Source: a bacterium (lineage in GTDB: Bacteria > Ratteibacteria > UBA8468 > B48-G9 > DTJG01). Taken from it: DNA of 15,837 bases. The notes under the pieces are model-generated. The model was not told the origin of the DNA and ran no database searches. It saw only the letters and a list, made by a program, of their open reading frames with translations. Location of the stretch: positions 1 to 15,837 of the forward strand of contig JAOAAW010000121.1 in the NCBI GenBank assembly GCA_026418655.1, written 5' to 3'. Below are positions 6,242-13,227 of this stretch, one piece after another (position 1 is the stretch's first letter; every line of letters begins with the position of its first letter). A program made the translations under genes and the position numbers.

Positions 6242-7357
6242 ATGAAAGTACGCATTGAGAACAAAAAGAGGAAGTGGCTTGCAGGACCATACATTATTGA
6301 TTTTGACGGAAATGAAAATGTAATTTGCGTTCTCAATGGTAGAGAAATTCCATCTCAACTGGACATAAAAAATAAAAAGATTGTTGTTCTTTTACCTGAC
6401 ATTGAACAGAATGAATCTGTGGAGATTGAAATAAAGCAGGCAAGCATTCAGGATTCACAGGTCAAATTGATAAATAAGCCGGAAAAAGGTGTTGTTGATA
6501 TTACGATAGGTGAAGAGTATTTCTCAACCTATCATTACGGCAGTCATGTTGTAAGGCCATATTTAAATCCTCTGATAACGGTTCAGCGAAAATCAGTACT
6601 CAGACCGCCTGTACCTGAAGATAATCCAGAAAAACTTGATCATGTTCATCACAGGGGTGTATGGGTTGCCCATGGAGATATTAATGGTGTTGATAACTGG
6701 AGTGAAATAAGAGACCATGGATGGACAGTTCATCAGGATTTTGTAGAAATTCTCAATGGACCTGTTTTTGGAAGATTGCATGCAAAAAGTTACTGGATGG
6801 ATAATTCAAAAACAAGAAAAATCTGCGAAGAAGAAAGAATTATAACAATTTATAATATGCCTGCTTCTGCAAGAATTATTGATCATGTGACAGTACTGAA
6901 GGCAACTGAAGGAGAACTTGTTTTTAGAGATACAAAAGAATCAGGTCTTTTAAGCGTAAGGGTAATGCCTTCAATGCAGGCAGATAACCAGGGTGCGTTT
7001 GAAAATGCTATCGGTGGAAAAAATGAGGATGAATGCTGGGGCAAAAGGGCGCAATGGTGCGACTATTATGGACCTGTTGACGGTGTGGTTGTGGGTGTAT
7101 CGGTTTTTGATTACCCTACAAATCTCAGATACCCCACATGGTGGCATATCAGAAATTATGGACTTTTTAGCGCAAACTTTTTTGGTCTGAGCGAATTTAC
7201 TGGTGATAAAAAGATTTCAGGAACATATATACTTCCAGCCTATCAGGAAATGAGACTTTTTTACAGAATATATGTTCACGAGGGTGACACTAAGCAGGCA
7301 GATGTTTCTTTAAGATATCTCAATTTGCTTTATCCACCGTCAATTTCAAAAACATAA
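6242..7357 (+). CDS. DUF6807 (PmoA-like, PF14100) family protein
   Basis: 371 residues. The family signature is clear: VRPYLNPL (104-111), then HVHHRGVWVAHGDINGVDNW (134-153), with further conserved blocks including RYPTWWHIRNYG and NFFG near the C-terminus. The family is often labelled 'methane oxygenase PmoA', which is a misnomer: it is unrelated to particulate methane monooxygenase and is typical of sugar-degrading Bacteroidetes, Planctomycetes and related bacteria. Its reaction is not firmly established. There is no signal peptide, so it is probably cytosolic. Start choice: ATG 6242 follows AGGGGG by about four bases; an in-frame TTG at 6203 lies inside the leader and is rejected. The stop is one base before the xylulokinase ATG, so the two are very likely translated together, suggesting a joint role in carbohydrate catabolism. 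Confidence 0.88.
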   Translation: MKVRIENKKRKWLAGPYIIDFDGNENVICVLNGREIPSQLDIKNKKIVVLLPDIEQNESVEIEIKQASIQDSQVKLINKPEKGVVDITIGEEYFSTYHYGSHVVRPYLNPLITVQRKSVLRPPVPEDNPEKLDHVHHRGVWVAHGDINGVDNWSEIRDHGWTVHQDFVEILNGPVFGRLHAKSYWMDNSKTRKICEEERIITIYNMPASARIIDHVTVLKATEGELVFRDTKESGLLSVRVMPSMQADNQGAFENAIGGKNEDECWGKRAQWCDYYGPVDGVVVGVSVFDYPTNLRYPTWWHIRNYGLFSANFFGLSEFTGDKKISGTYILPAYQEMRLFYRIYVHEGDTKQADVSLRYLNLLYPPSISKT

Positions 7358-7358
7358 T

Positions 7359-8885
7359 ATGAAGAAATATGTGATAGGTATTGATCTTGGAACAACAGGT
7401 GTCAAAAGTGTTCTTGTAGATGAAAAAGGCCGGGTTGTTTCTTCCTGTGTTGAAGAATACCCTCTTATAACGCCAAAACCCGGTTGGGCTCAGCAGGATC
7501 CTGAAGCATGGTGGCAGGCAACAGTAAGGGCTCTCAATTCACTTACAAGAAAAATCAATCCTTCTTCCATTTCAGGTATTGGTCTTACGGGACAGATGCA
7601 TGGGTCTGTTTTTCTTGATGAAGACAGAAATGTTTTATATCCGGCAATTTTGTGGTGTGATCAGAGAACTGCTGAAGAATGCCAGCAGATTAATAAGAAA
7701 GTCGGTGAAGAAAAAATTTTTGACATTACCTGTAATCCTGTTCTCACTGGATTTCAGGCTCCCAAGATACTCTGGTTGAAAAACAATCATCCAGAAATTT
7801 ATAAAAGGATAAAAAAAGTTTTGCTGCCCAAGGACTATATAAGGTTTCGGCTCACCGGAGAGTTTGCCACAGATGTTTCGGATGCTTCAGGAACCAGTTT
7901 ATTTGATGTCAGGAAAAGAAACTGGTCACAGGAGATACTTGATGCACTTGAGATACCTGTTGATTGGCTGCCTTCCTCTTTTGAATCTGTTGAGATAACA
8001 GCAAAAACATCATCTGAAATACAGAATTTAACAGGTATTCCTGCTGGTGTTCCTGTTGCTGCAGGAGCAGGAGACCAGGCTGCAGGTGCCATAGGAACAG
8101 GCATCACAAAAGAAAAACTCATTTCAATATCTCTTGGAACAAGTGGTGTTGTCTTTGCTTTTTCTGATAAGGTTTTTGTTGACCCAAAAGGAAGGCTTCA
8201 TACATTTTGCCATGCCGTACCTGGGAAATGGCATCTGATGGGTGTGATGCTATCTGCCGGAGGTTCTTTTAGATGGTTCAGGGATGTTCTTGGTGAAAAA
8301 GAAAAGGAAGAGGCAAAAATAAAAGGAAAAGATCCTTATGAGATTCTTGTATCTCTGGCTGAGAAAGCACCAATGGGTTGTGATGGTGTGGTTTTCCTTC
8401 CTTATATTGCGGGTGAAAGATGTCCATATCCTGATCCGAATGCAAAAGGAGTATTTTTCGGGATTTCATTGAAAACAAAAAAATCTGACCTTATAAGGGC
8501 TGTTCTTGAAGGTGTCAGTTTTGGGCTCAGGGATAGCGTTGAGATAATGAAGGAAATAGGATTGCCTTTTGGCGGGCATTGCAGGGTTTCAGGCGGTGGT
8601 GCAAGAAGTGCTTTCTGGACAAAATTGCTTGCTGACATTATCGGTGAAAAAATGGTGAGACTTGTTTCAGAGGAAGGTCCTGCGTACGGAGCAGCGCTTC
8701 TTGCGGGTTCAGGTACAAAAATGTTCCCTGATATTGGAAAAACCTGCGAAATGTTTATTGAAATAAAGGATGAATTTATACCTGATCCAGAGAATTACAA
8801 ATTTTATACGGAATTGTATGAAATTTATAAAGGTCTCTACAAACAACTGAAAAATTCGTTTGACTTAATTGCTGAATTGCCTTAG
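7359..8885 (+). CDS. xylB: Xylulokinase (FGGY carbohydrate kinase)
   Basis: 508 residues, the normal length for xylulokinase, which phosphorylates D-xylulose with ATP to give D-xylulose 5-phosphate for the pentose phosphate pathway. Visible motifs: phosphate loop 1 GIDLGTTGVKS (7-17); GQMHG (78-82), the substrate block typical of XylB rather than glycerol kinase; WCDQR (99-103); catalytic base D239 in AGAGDQ; phosphate loop 2 SLGTSG (258-263); adenosine motif SGGGARS (411-417). It starts one base after the DUF6807 stop with no evident ribosome-binding site, consistent with translational coupling. No xylose isomerase is present in the window, so another ketose substrate within the FGGY family is possible. 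Its 3' end contains the rpsI promoter. Confidence 0.92.
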   Translation: MKKYVIGIDLGTTGVKSVLVDEKGRVVSSCVEEYPLITPKPGWAQQDPEAWWQATVRALNSLTRKINPSSISGIGLTGQMHGSVFLDEDRNVLYPAILWCDQRTAEECQQINKKVGEEKIFDITCNPVLTGFQAPKILWLKNNHPEIYKRIKKVLLPKDYIRFRLTGEFATDVSDASGTSLFDVRKRNWSQEILDALEIPVDWLPSSFESVEITAKTSSEIQNLTGIPAGVPVAAGAGDQAAGAIGTGITKEKLISISLGTSGVVFAFSDKVFVDPKGRLHTFCHAVPGKWHLMGVMLSAGGSFRWFRDVLGEKEKEEAKIKGKDPYEILVSLAEKAPMGCDGVVFLPYIAGERCPYPDPNAKGVFFGISLKTKKSDLIRAVLEGVSFGLRDSVEIMKEIGLPFGGHCRVSGGGARSAFWTKLLADIIGEKMVRLVSEEGPAYGAALLAGSGTKMFPDIGKTCEMFIEIKDEFIPDPENYKFYTELYEIYKGLYKQLKNSFDLIAELP

Positions 8886-8888
8886 AAT
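8860..8888 (+). promoter_or_regulatory. Sigma-70 promoter of rpsI, inside the xylB 3' end
   Basis: TTGACT (8860-8865), a 17-base spacer and TAGAAT (8883-8888), 5 of 6 matches in each box. The start point would be near 8895, giving a leader of about 25 bases with GGAGG (8911-8915) ahead of the rpsI ATG. It lets the ribosomal protein gene be expressed independently of the sugar operon. Confidence 0.6.
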
Positions 8889-8919
8889 ACATTATCAAAA
8901 TTATCATTATGGAGGTTAA

Positions 8920-9312
8920 ATGGAAGGAAATCTTTTAATCGCTGTCGGAAGGAGAAAGACATCAAGGGCTATTGTGAAAATGTCTGAGGGTGAGGGCAAG
9001 ATTCTAATCAATGGCAGACCACTTGAAATGTATTTTCCGCTTATCACCCAGCAACAGGAGGTTATAAAACCATTGAAGGTTACTGAAACTAATGGAAAGT
9101 TCAATATTGAGGTAAAAAGTTTGGGAGGCGGTATTTCAGGTCAGGTCGATGCGATCAAACTTGGAATAGCCCGGGCTCTTGTTAAGTATAATCCGGATTT
9201 TACTTCAAAATTGAGAGAGTTTTCCCTTCTTACCAGAGATCCGCGAATGAAGGAGCGGAAAAAATACGGACAGAAGGGCGCCAGAAAACGCTTCCAGTGG
9301 ACAAAACGTTAA
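8920..9312 (+). CDS. rpsI: 30S ribosomal protein S9 (uS9)
   Basis: 130 residues, full length for bacterial uS9, a small-subunit head protein whose C-terminal tail reaches the P-site tRNA. Diagnostic blocks are AVGRRKTSRA (8-17), LGGGISGQVDAIKLGIARAL (near 68-87), LLTRDPRMKERKKYGQKGAR and the basic terminus ending in TKR, where most bacteria have SKR. It has a good ribosome-binding site (GGAGG, four bases before ATG) and its own promoter within xylB. Its usual partner rplM (uL13) is not upstream; xylB is there instead. argC follows after 18 bases and is probably co-transcribed. Confidence 0.97.
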   Translation: MEGNLLIAVGRRKTSRAIVKMSEGEGKILINGRPLEMYFPLITQQQEVIKPLKVTETNGKFNIEVKSLGGGISGQVDAIKLGIARALVKYNPDFTSKLREFSLLTRDPRMKERKKYGQKGARKRFQWTKR

Positions 9313-9330
9313 ATTGTTTTTTCCTTTCAG

Positions 9331-10380
9331 ATGAAAAACAAAAAACTGAGAGTAGCGATCTTTGGAATTTCAGGATACGCAGGTAGAAAACTTCTTGAGA
9401 TTTTACTTTTGCATCCATATGTTGAGGTAGTTGCAGGATTTGTTGCACCTGATGAACCTGATTTATCCATATCGCAGATGTATCCAAAGGTTGCAAAAAC
9501 AATTGATCTGTATTGTACAAATAAAGTTGATTGGGGAATTGTAGAAAAAAATTGTGATATTGTCTTTCTTGCACTTCCACATGTTGTTTCCATGTCTTTT
9601 GTCCCAAAAATTTTGTCTTATGGCAAAAGAGTGATTGATTTAAGTGCTGATTATAGATTTTCTGATGTGAATCTATATGAAAAATGGTATCAGAAACATA
9701 CATCACCAGAATTGCTTGAAAAAGCGGTGTACGGATTGCCTGAACTATATCGTGAAGAAATAAAAGGTGCTCAGCTTATTGCAAATCCAGGTTGTTATCC
9801 CACATCTGCAATCCTTGGATTATTGCCTGCCGCGAAAAAAAATATTATAAAAGGCAGGATAATTGTAAATTCATTAAGCGGTTTTACCGGCGCAGGAAGA
9901 AAGCCGGATGTGTCACTGCTTTTTGCTGAAGGAAATGAAAATAGCCGGGCATATAAGATCGGACAACACCGGCATCAGCCAGAGATTCAGCATATTCTTG
10001 AAAAGGTAGGCTGCCTCCCTGAAGTGACCTTTGTGCCACATCTTATTCCTGTTAATTGCGGTATTCTTACAACGATGTATGTTGAACTTGCACAGGATAT
10101 TGATGAAAAATCTCTTCAGAACATGTACATTGATTTTTACAGAAACGAGCCCTTTGTAAGGGTTATGGATTATGGCTGTTCACCTGAAATAAAAAATGTG
10201 GCAGGGACAAACTTCTGCGACATAGGAATAAAAAAAATAGATAAAAATTTCTTATGTGTTGTCAGCGCCATTGATAATCTTGTAAAGGGCGCATCAGGTC
10301 AGGCAGTTCAGAACATGAATATCATGATGGGTTTTGAAGAAACCATTCCTTTCTATTCAAATGAAACTTGTGTTTCTTGA
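9331..10380 (+). CDS. argC: N-acetyl-gamma-glutamyl-phosphate reductase
   Basis: 349 residues, the usual ArgC length. It catalyses NADPH-dependent reduction of N-acetyl-glutamyl-5-phosphate to the semialdehyde, the third step of arginine synthesis, in the cytosol. The N-terminal Rossmann fold starts with VAIFGISGYAGRKL (8-21). The catalytic cysteine is C155 in NPGCYPTS. SLSGFTGAGRKP (181-192) and HRHQPEI (213-219), holding a conserved His, are also typical. There is no strong ribosome-binding site (TTTCAG before the ATG), so translation probably depends on rpsI, 18 bases upstream. The last 20 bases overlap the following HAD gene. No other arg biosynthetic gene is in the window, but arginine is the substrate of the decarboxylase encoded at 13072-12524. 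Confidence 0.95.
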   Translation: MKNKKLRVAIFGISGYAGRKLLEILLLHPYVEVVAGFVAPDEPDLSISQMYPKVAKTIDLYCTNKVDWGIVEKNCDIVFLALPHVVSMSFVPKILSYGKRVIDLSADYRFSDVNLYEKWYQKHTSPELLEKAVYGLPELYREEIKGAQLIANPGCYPTSAILGLLPAAKKNIIKGRIIVNSLSGFTGAGRKPDVSLLFAEGNENSRAYKIGQHRHQPEIQHILEKVGCLPEVTFVPHLIPVNCGILTTMYVELAQDIDEKSLQNMYIDFYRNEPFVRVMDYGCSPEIKNVAGTNFCDIGIKKIDKNFLCVVSAIDNLVKGASGQAVQNMNIMMGFEETIPFYSNETCVS

Positions 10381-10957
10381 CCGTGACGGAGTAATTTCAA
10401 TTTTCACACCGGATGACTACATAAAAAACTGGAATGAATTTCAGTTTTTACCAGATGCTATTGAAGGTTTGCAGATGCTTGTAAAAAATGGTTTCAATAT
10501 TGTTATTATTTCTAATCAGGCAGGAGTTGGAAGAAAAGTATTTACACAGCAGGATTTATGGGATGTCACAAACAGAATGCAGGAAGAACTGAGAAAAAAT
10601 GGCATTGAACTTTTTAAAGTTTATTATTGTTTACACACTCCTGAAGACAATTGCAATTGCAGAAAACCAAAAACCGGGATGATAGAACAGTTTATATCAG
10701 AATATGGCGATTTTGACAGAAGTAAAACTTTTTTTGTTGGCGATAGCGATGTGGATATTGAGGTTGGCGCAAAATCAGGGATGAAAACAATTCTTGTTCT
10801 TTCAGGTAAAACAAAGTCCATTGAAGAAACTGAAAAATGGAACTATAAACCTGATTTTATTGTTGCAGATCTTAAAGAGGCAGCAAAGATTATTGTAAAC
10901 AGGTCAAAACAAAATGGAGGTAAAAATGAGCAAGATAAAAGTTGTTGTGTGGAATGA
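10361..10957 (+). CDS. HAD-family phosphatase, GmhB-like (heptose bisphosphate phosphatase type)
   Basis: 198 residues from ATG 10361, where the protein begins with the canonical MKLVFLDRDGV. Nucleophile D7 and acid/base D9 lie in DRDGV, motif II is SNQAGVGR (51-58), and motif III/IV includes RKPKTGM and FVGDSDVDIEVGAKSGM (125-141). C90, H92, C98 and C100 form the zinc loop CLHTPEDNCNC, which marks the GmhB/HisB-N subgroup. GmhB removes the 7-phosphate of heptose 1,7-bisphosphate for LPS or S-layer glycan precursors; histidinol phosphatase is the alternative. An ATG 27 bases earlier exists but would add residues before the nucleophile motif that the family lacks. The gene overlaps argC by 20 bases and the ThuA gene by 32 bases, so it is tightly coupled to both. 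Confidence 0.85.
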   Translation: MKLVFLDRDGVISIFTPDDYIKNWNEFQFLPDAIEGLQMLVKNGFNIVIISNQAGVGRKVFTQQDLWDVTNRMQEELRKNGIELFKVYYCLHTPEDNCNCRKPKTGMIEQFISEYGDFDRSKTFFVGDSDVDIEVGAKSGMKTILVLSGKTKSIEETEKWNYKPDFIVADLKEAAKIIVNRSKQNGGKNEQDKSCCVE

Positions 10958-11642
10958 ATTCAGGCACGAAAAGCATGAAGAGAGAATAAAAAAAATTTAT
11001 CCTGAAGGTATGCACGCTGTAATAGCAAAGCACTTGAACGCACAGGGTGATATAAAAGCGACTCTGGCATGTCTGGATGATGTTGAACATGGATTGACCC
11101 AGGATGTTGTTGATAGTACCGATGTTTTGATATGGTGGGGACATGGTTATCACCATGAGGTGAAAGATGAAATAGTCGCAAGGGTTCAAAAAAGAGTTCT
11201 GGAAGGTATGGGTATCATATGTCTTCATTCTGCCCATTTTTCAAAGATTTTCAGAACACTGATGGGAACATCCTGTGTTCTAAACTGGAGGGATGGTGGA
11301 AAAGAAAGGATATGGACAATTGAACCATCTCATCCGATAGCACAGGGATTACCAGAGTATTTTGAACTTCCTGAAACCGAGATGTATGGAGAAAGATTTG
11401 ATATTCCTGTGCCTGAAAAGATAATTTTTATTTCATGGTATCCGGGTGGTGAGGTTTTCAGAAGTGGCTGTGTCTGGGAGCGTGGTCATGGCAGGATTTT
11501 CTATTTTTCACCTGGGCATGAGACATTTCCTATCTATTACGATGAAAACATCCTGAAAGTTATTACAAACGCTGTGAGATGGGCAGCACCAAGAATTATT
11601 AAACAACAGGAATGTAAAAACGTGCCGCCTATTGAAAAATGA
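10926..11642 (+). CDS. ThuA-like (trehalose utilisation) protein
   Basis: 238 residues. ThuA-domain proteins have a class I glutamine-amidotransferase-like fold and are linked to disaccharide metabolism, including 3-keto sugar pathways in rhizobia; the reaction here is unproven. Family blocks seen: VVWNEFRHE (7-15), LIWWGHGYHHEV (68-79), GIICLHSAHFSK (96-107), HPIAQGLP (136-143), ETEMYGERF (150-158) and GRIFYFSPGHE (189-199). There is no signal peptide. Start choice: ATG 10926 follows GGAGG (10916-10920). An ATG at 10914 lies immediately before the ribosome-binding site and is rejected. The first 32 bases overlap the HAD gene in another frame. The gene ends 12 bases from the converging agmatinase stop. 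Confidence 0.88.
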   Translation: MSKIKVVVWNEFRHEKHEERIKKIYPEGMHAVIAKHLNAQGDIKATLACLDDVEHGLTQDVVDSTDVLIWWGHGYHHEVKDEIVARVQKRVLEGMGIICLHSAHFSKIFRTLMGTSCVLNWRDGGKERIWTIEPSHPIAQGLPEYFELPETEMYGERFDIPVPEKIIFISWYPGGEVFRSGCVWERGHGRIFYFSPGHETFPIYYDENILKVITNAVRWAAPRIIKQQECKNVPPIEK

Positions 11643-11654
11643 TTGCCAGTAGGT

Positions 11655-12518
11655 TTAGATAGTTAGATACGCGAATATTTTATAGATAAGTTTTGCAGCA
11701 AGAAATGATGAAGCGCAGTAATGATGGGATGGAGCAAGTTCTACAAGGTCAGCTCCAACAACGGTGTGGTTTTGAATAAAAGTTTTCAAAAATCCAGTAA
11801 TTTCATACCAGGTTAATCCTCCTGGTTCAGGAGTTCCAGTATCTGGAACAATAGATGGATCAAAACAATCAATGTCAATGCTAATATAATAGTTTCCTTC
11901 AGGAAGAGCGCTTGCTTTATCAATCAAATCCTGGTTTCTGCATTTGTAAGCAAAATTTATACAAACATTTTTCAGGTTTTGCAAATCCTCAGATTCTTCT
12001 TTACTCATACTTCTTATTCCAAAACTAAAAATTTCACATCCGATTTCAGATACCCTTCTCATGACACTTGCGTGACTTGATTTGCTTCCTTCGTATTCAA
12101 CTCTTAAATCAGCATGGGCATCAAAATGAATAATCTTCAGGTCAGGATATTTCTTGTGATATTCATTGATAACAGGAAAACTGATTGAATGTTCGCCGCC
12201 AAGTGTAAAGAGAAACTTATCCTTTTTAATTATTTTTCCTGCATATTTTCCTATCTTTTTCATCATCTTCGCAGCAGAATCAATTTCCTGAACAATTTCA
12301 GGCAGGGTAATGATGCCACTTTTCCATGGTTCTGAATTTGTTTCTTCATCATATAGTTCCATAAATCTTGAGGAAAATATTATTGATTCAGGCCCAAATC
12401 TTGTACCGGGTTTAAATGACACTGTGGCTTCATAGGGTACCGGCAGTATAACAAATTTTGCTCTGTTTAACGGTACGGGTTGTATTCCGCCAAATGTATA
12501 TGGAAGTGCTTCATTCAT
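11655..12518 (-). CDS. speB: Agmatinase (ureohydrolase family)
   Basis: 287 residues from ATG 12518, a normal agmatinase length. It hydrolyses agmatine to putrescine and urea using a binuclear manganese centre. Metal-ligand motifs are all present: GGEHS with H110; FDAHAD with D133, H135 and D137; SIDIDCFDP with D215 and D217, continuing VPDTGTPEPGGLTW (224-237), the agmatinase/arginase signature. The N-terminal NEALPYTFGG and PYEATVSFKPGTRFGP are typical of the SpeB type. A start at 12563 would add a Cys-rich leader overlapping the upstream gene and is unlikely. Only five bases separate it from the arginine decarboxylase stop and no ribosome-binding site is visible, so translational coupling is inferred. 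Substrate assignment is strengthened by the adjacent decarboxylase, which makes agmatine. Confidence 0.93.
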   Translation of the reverse strand: MNEALPYTFGGIQPVPLNRAKFVILPVPYEATVSFKPGTRFGPESIIFSSRFMELYDEETNSEPWKSGIITLPEIVQEIDSAAKMMKKIGKYAGKIIKKDKFLFTLGGEHSISFPVINEYHKKYPDLKIIHFDAHADLRVEYEGSKSSHASVMRRVSEIGCEIFSFGIRSMSKEESEDLQNLKNVCINFAYKCRNQDLIDKASALPEGNYYISIDIDCFDPSIVPDTGTPEPGGLTWYEITGFLKTFIQNHTVVGADLVELAPSHHYCASSFLAAKLIYKIFAYLTI

Positions 12519-12523
12519 TGGTA

Positions 12524-13072
12524 TCAGAGGATAAATACAGCAGCAGCAATGACTGTTGTCCACAACCCATTTTTATCGCCTATTGCTGACTGTGTGATAT
12601 TGGTTGTTTTAATAATCTGATTGGACATACGCCATATCTGTTTTTTTTCATCGTAAGATGAGTTGGGATCAAATTCAAGTCCTAAAATTGTTGCAAGCAT
12701 CGTAGCAGCAAGGTCTTCCGCGTAATCGCCTGCTTTTTCTTCTGTTTCACCAAAGCTTTCGTGTTCTGATAGATAACCGTATTGGTTGGGATCTTTTGGT
12801 ATCGCAAGACCAACAGAAGCAGTTATTAATCTGTGCGGTTCATTTGTTGCGTTTTTACTCATCACGACATACAAAATCTGGCCTGGTTTGAGGTAGGATA
12901 ATCCTTCTGTTTTTGAGATGAGTTTACAGTGTGGAGGAAATATGCTTGAGATGGAAACAAGATTGAACTGGGCGATTCCAGCGTTTCGTAATGCTCTTTC
13001 AAAACTTGTCAGTTTTTCTTTATCCTTTCCAACTCCTTTTGTCATAAAAATTTTTTTCGCAACAAGGTCCAA
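12524..13072 (-). CDS. pdaD: Pyruvoyl-dependent arginine decarboxylase
   Basis: 182 residues. It decarboxylates L-arginine to agmatine using a covalent pyruvoyl group instead of pyridoxal phosphate. The proenzyme cleaves itself at a Ser-Ser bond: here NLVSISSIFPP places the cut between S42 and S43, giving a beta chain of 42 and an alpha chain of 140 residues, with S43 becoming the pyruvoyl group. FERALRNAGI (24-33), ASVGLAIPKD and EDLAATML also fit the family. Start choice: TTG 13072 with GAGGAG ten bases upstream gives the family-like N-terminus LVAKKIFMTKGVG; ATG at 13045 would remove part of that first strand. It is followed five bases later by agmatinase, forming a complete arginine-to-putrescine route. 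A strong promoter lies upstream. Confidence 0.94.
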   Translation of the reverse strand: MDLVAKKIFMTKGVGKDKEKLTSFERALRNAGIAQFNLVSISSIFPPHCKLISKTEGLSYLKPGQILYVVMSKNATNEPHRLITASVGLAIPKDPNQYGYLSEHESFGETEEKAGDYAEDLAATMLATILGLEFDPNSSYDEKKQIWRMSNQIIKTTNITQSAIGDKNGLWTTVIAAAVFIL

Positions 13073-13112
13073 TTTGTACTTTCTCCTCTGTGTTTAAATT
13101 TTATGAATAATA

Positions 13113-13141
13113 ATTAAAAACCTTTGCGGGAAATTTGTCAA
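13113..13141 (-). promoter_or_regulatory. Sigma-70 promoter of pdaD-speB
   Basis: On the minus strand, TTGACA (13141-13136, perfect) and TTTAAT (13118-13113, 5 of 6) are separated by exactly 17 bases. The start point would be near 13105, giving a leader of about 33 bases with the GAGGAG ribosome-binding site. Confidence 0.65.
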
Positions 13142-13177
13142 ATTTTTCTGAAAAATCAGTTCTTCGTGGATGCAAAC

Positions 13178-13206
13178 TTGTCTGTTTCAGAATAACACTG
13201 TAAGAT
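13178..13206 (+). promoter_or_regulatory. Putative promoter of the secreted glycosidase-like gene
   Basis: TTGTCT (13178-13183) and TAAGAT (13201-13206) with a 17-base spacer, 4 of 6 matches each. The start point would be near 13213, just before GCGGAG and the ATG at 13228. It is divergent from the pdaD promoter in the same 155-base gap. Confidence 0.35.
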
Positions 13207-13227
13207 ATCATTAGCGGAGTTAATAAA

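Noticed and set aside
9230..9706. Minus-strand open frame of 158 codons across rpsI and argC
   Set aside because: It lies entirely antisense to two well-identified genes, has no recognisable motif, and shows no ribosome-binding site or family resemblance.
10914..10925. ATG 10914 as the ThuA start
   Set aside because: This ATG directly precedes the ribosome-binding site GGAGG that serves the ATG at 10926.
12519..12563. Longer agmatinase beginning at 12563 with a run of Cys codons
   Set aside because: The extension lies over the 3' end of pdaD and is unlike family N-termini; ATG 12518 gives the normal length.
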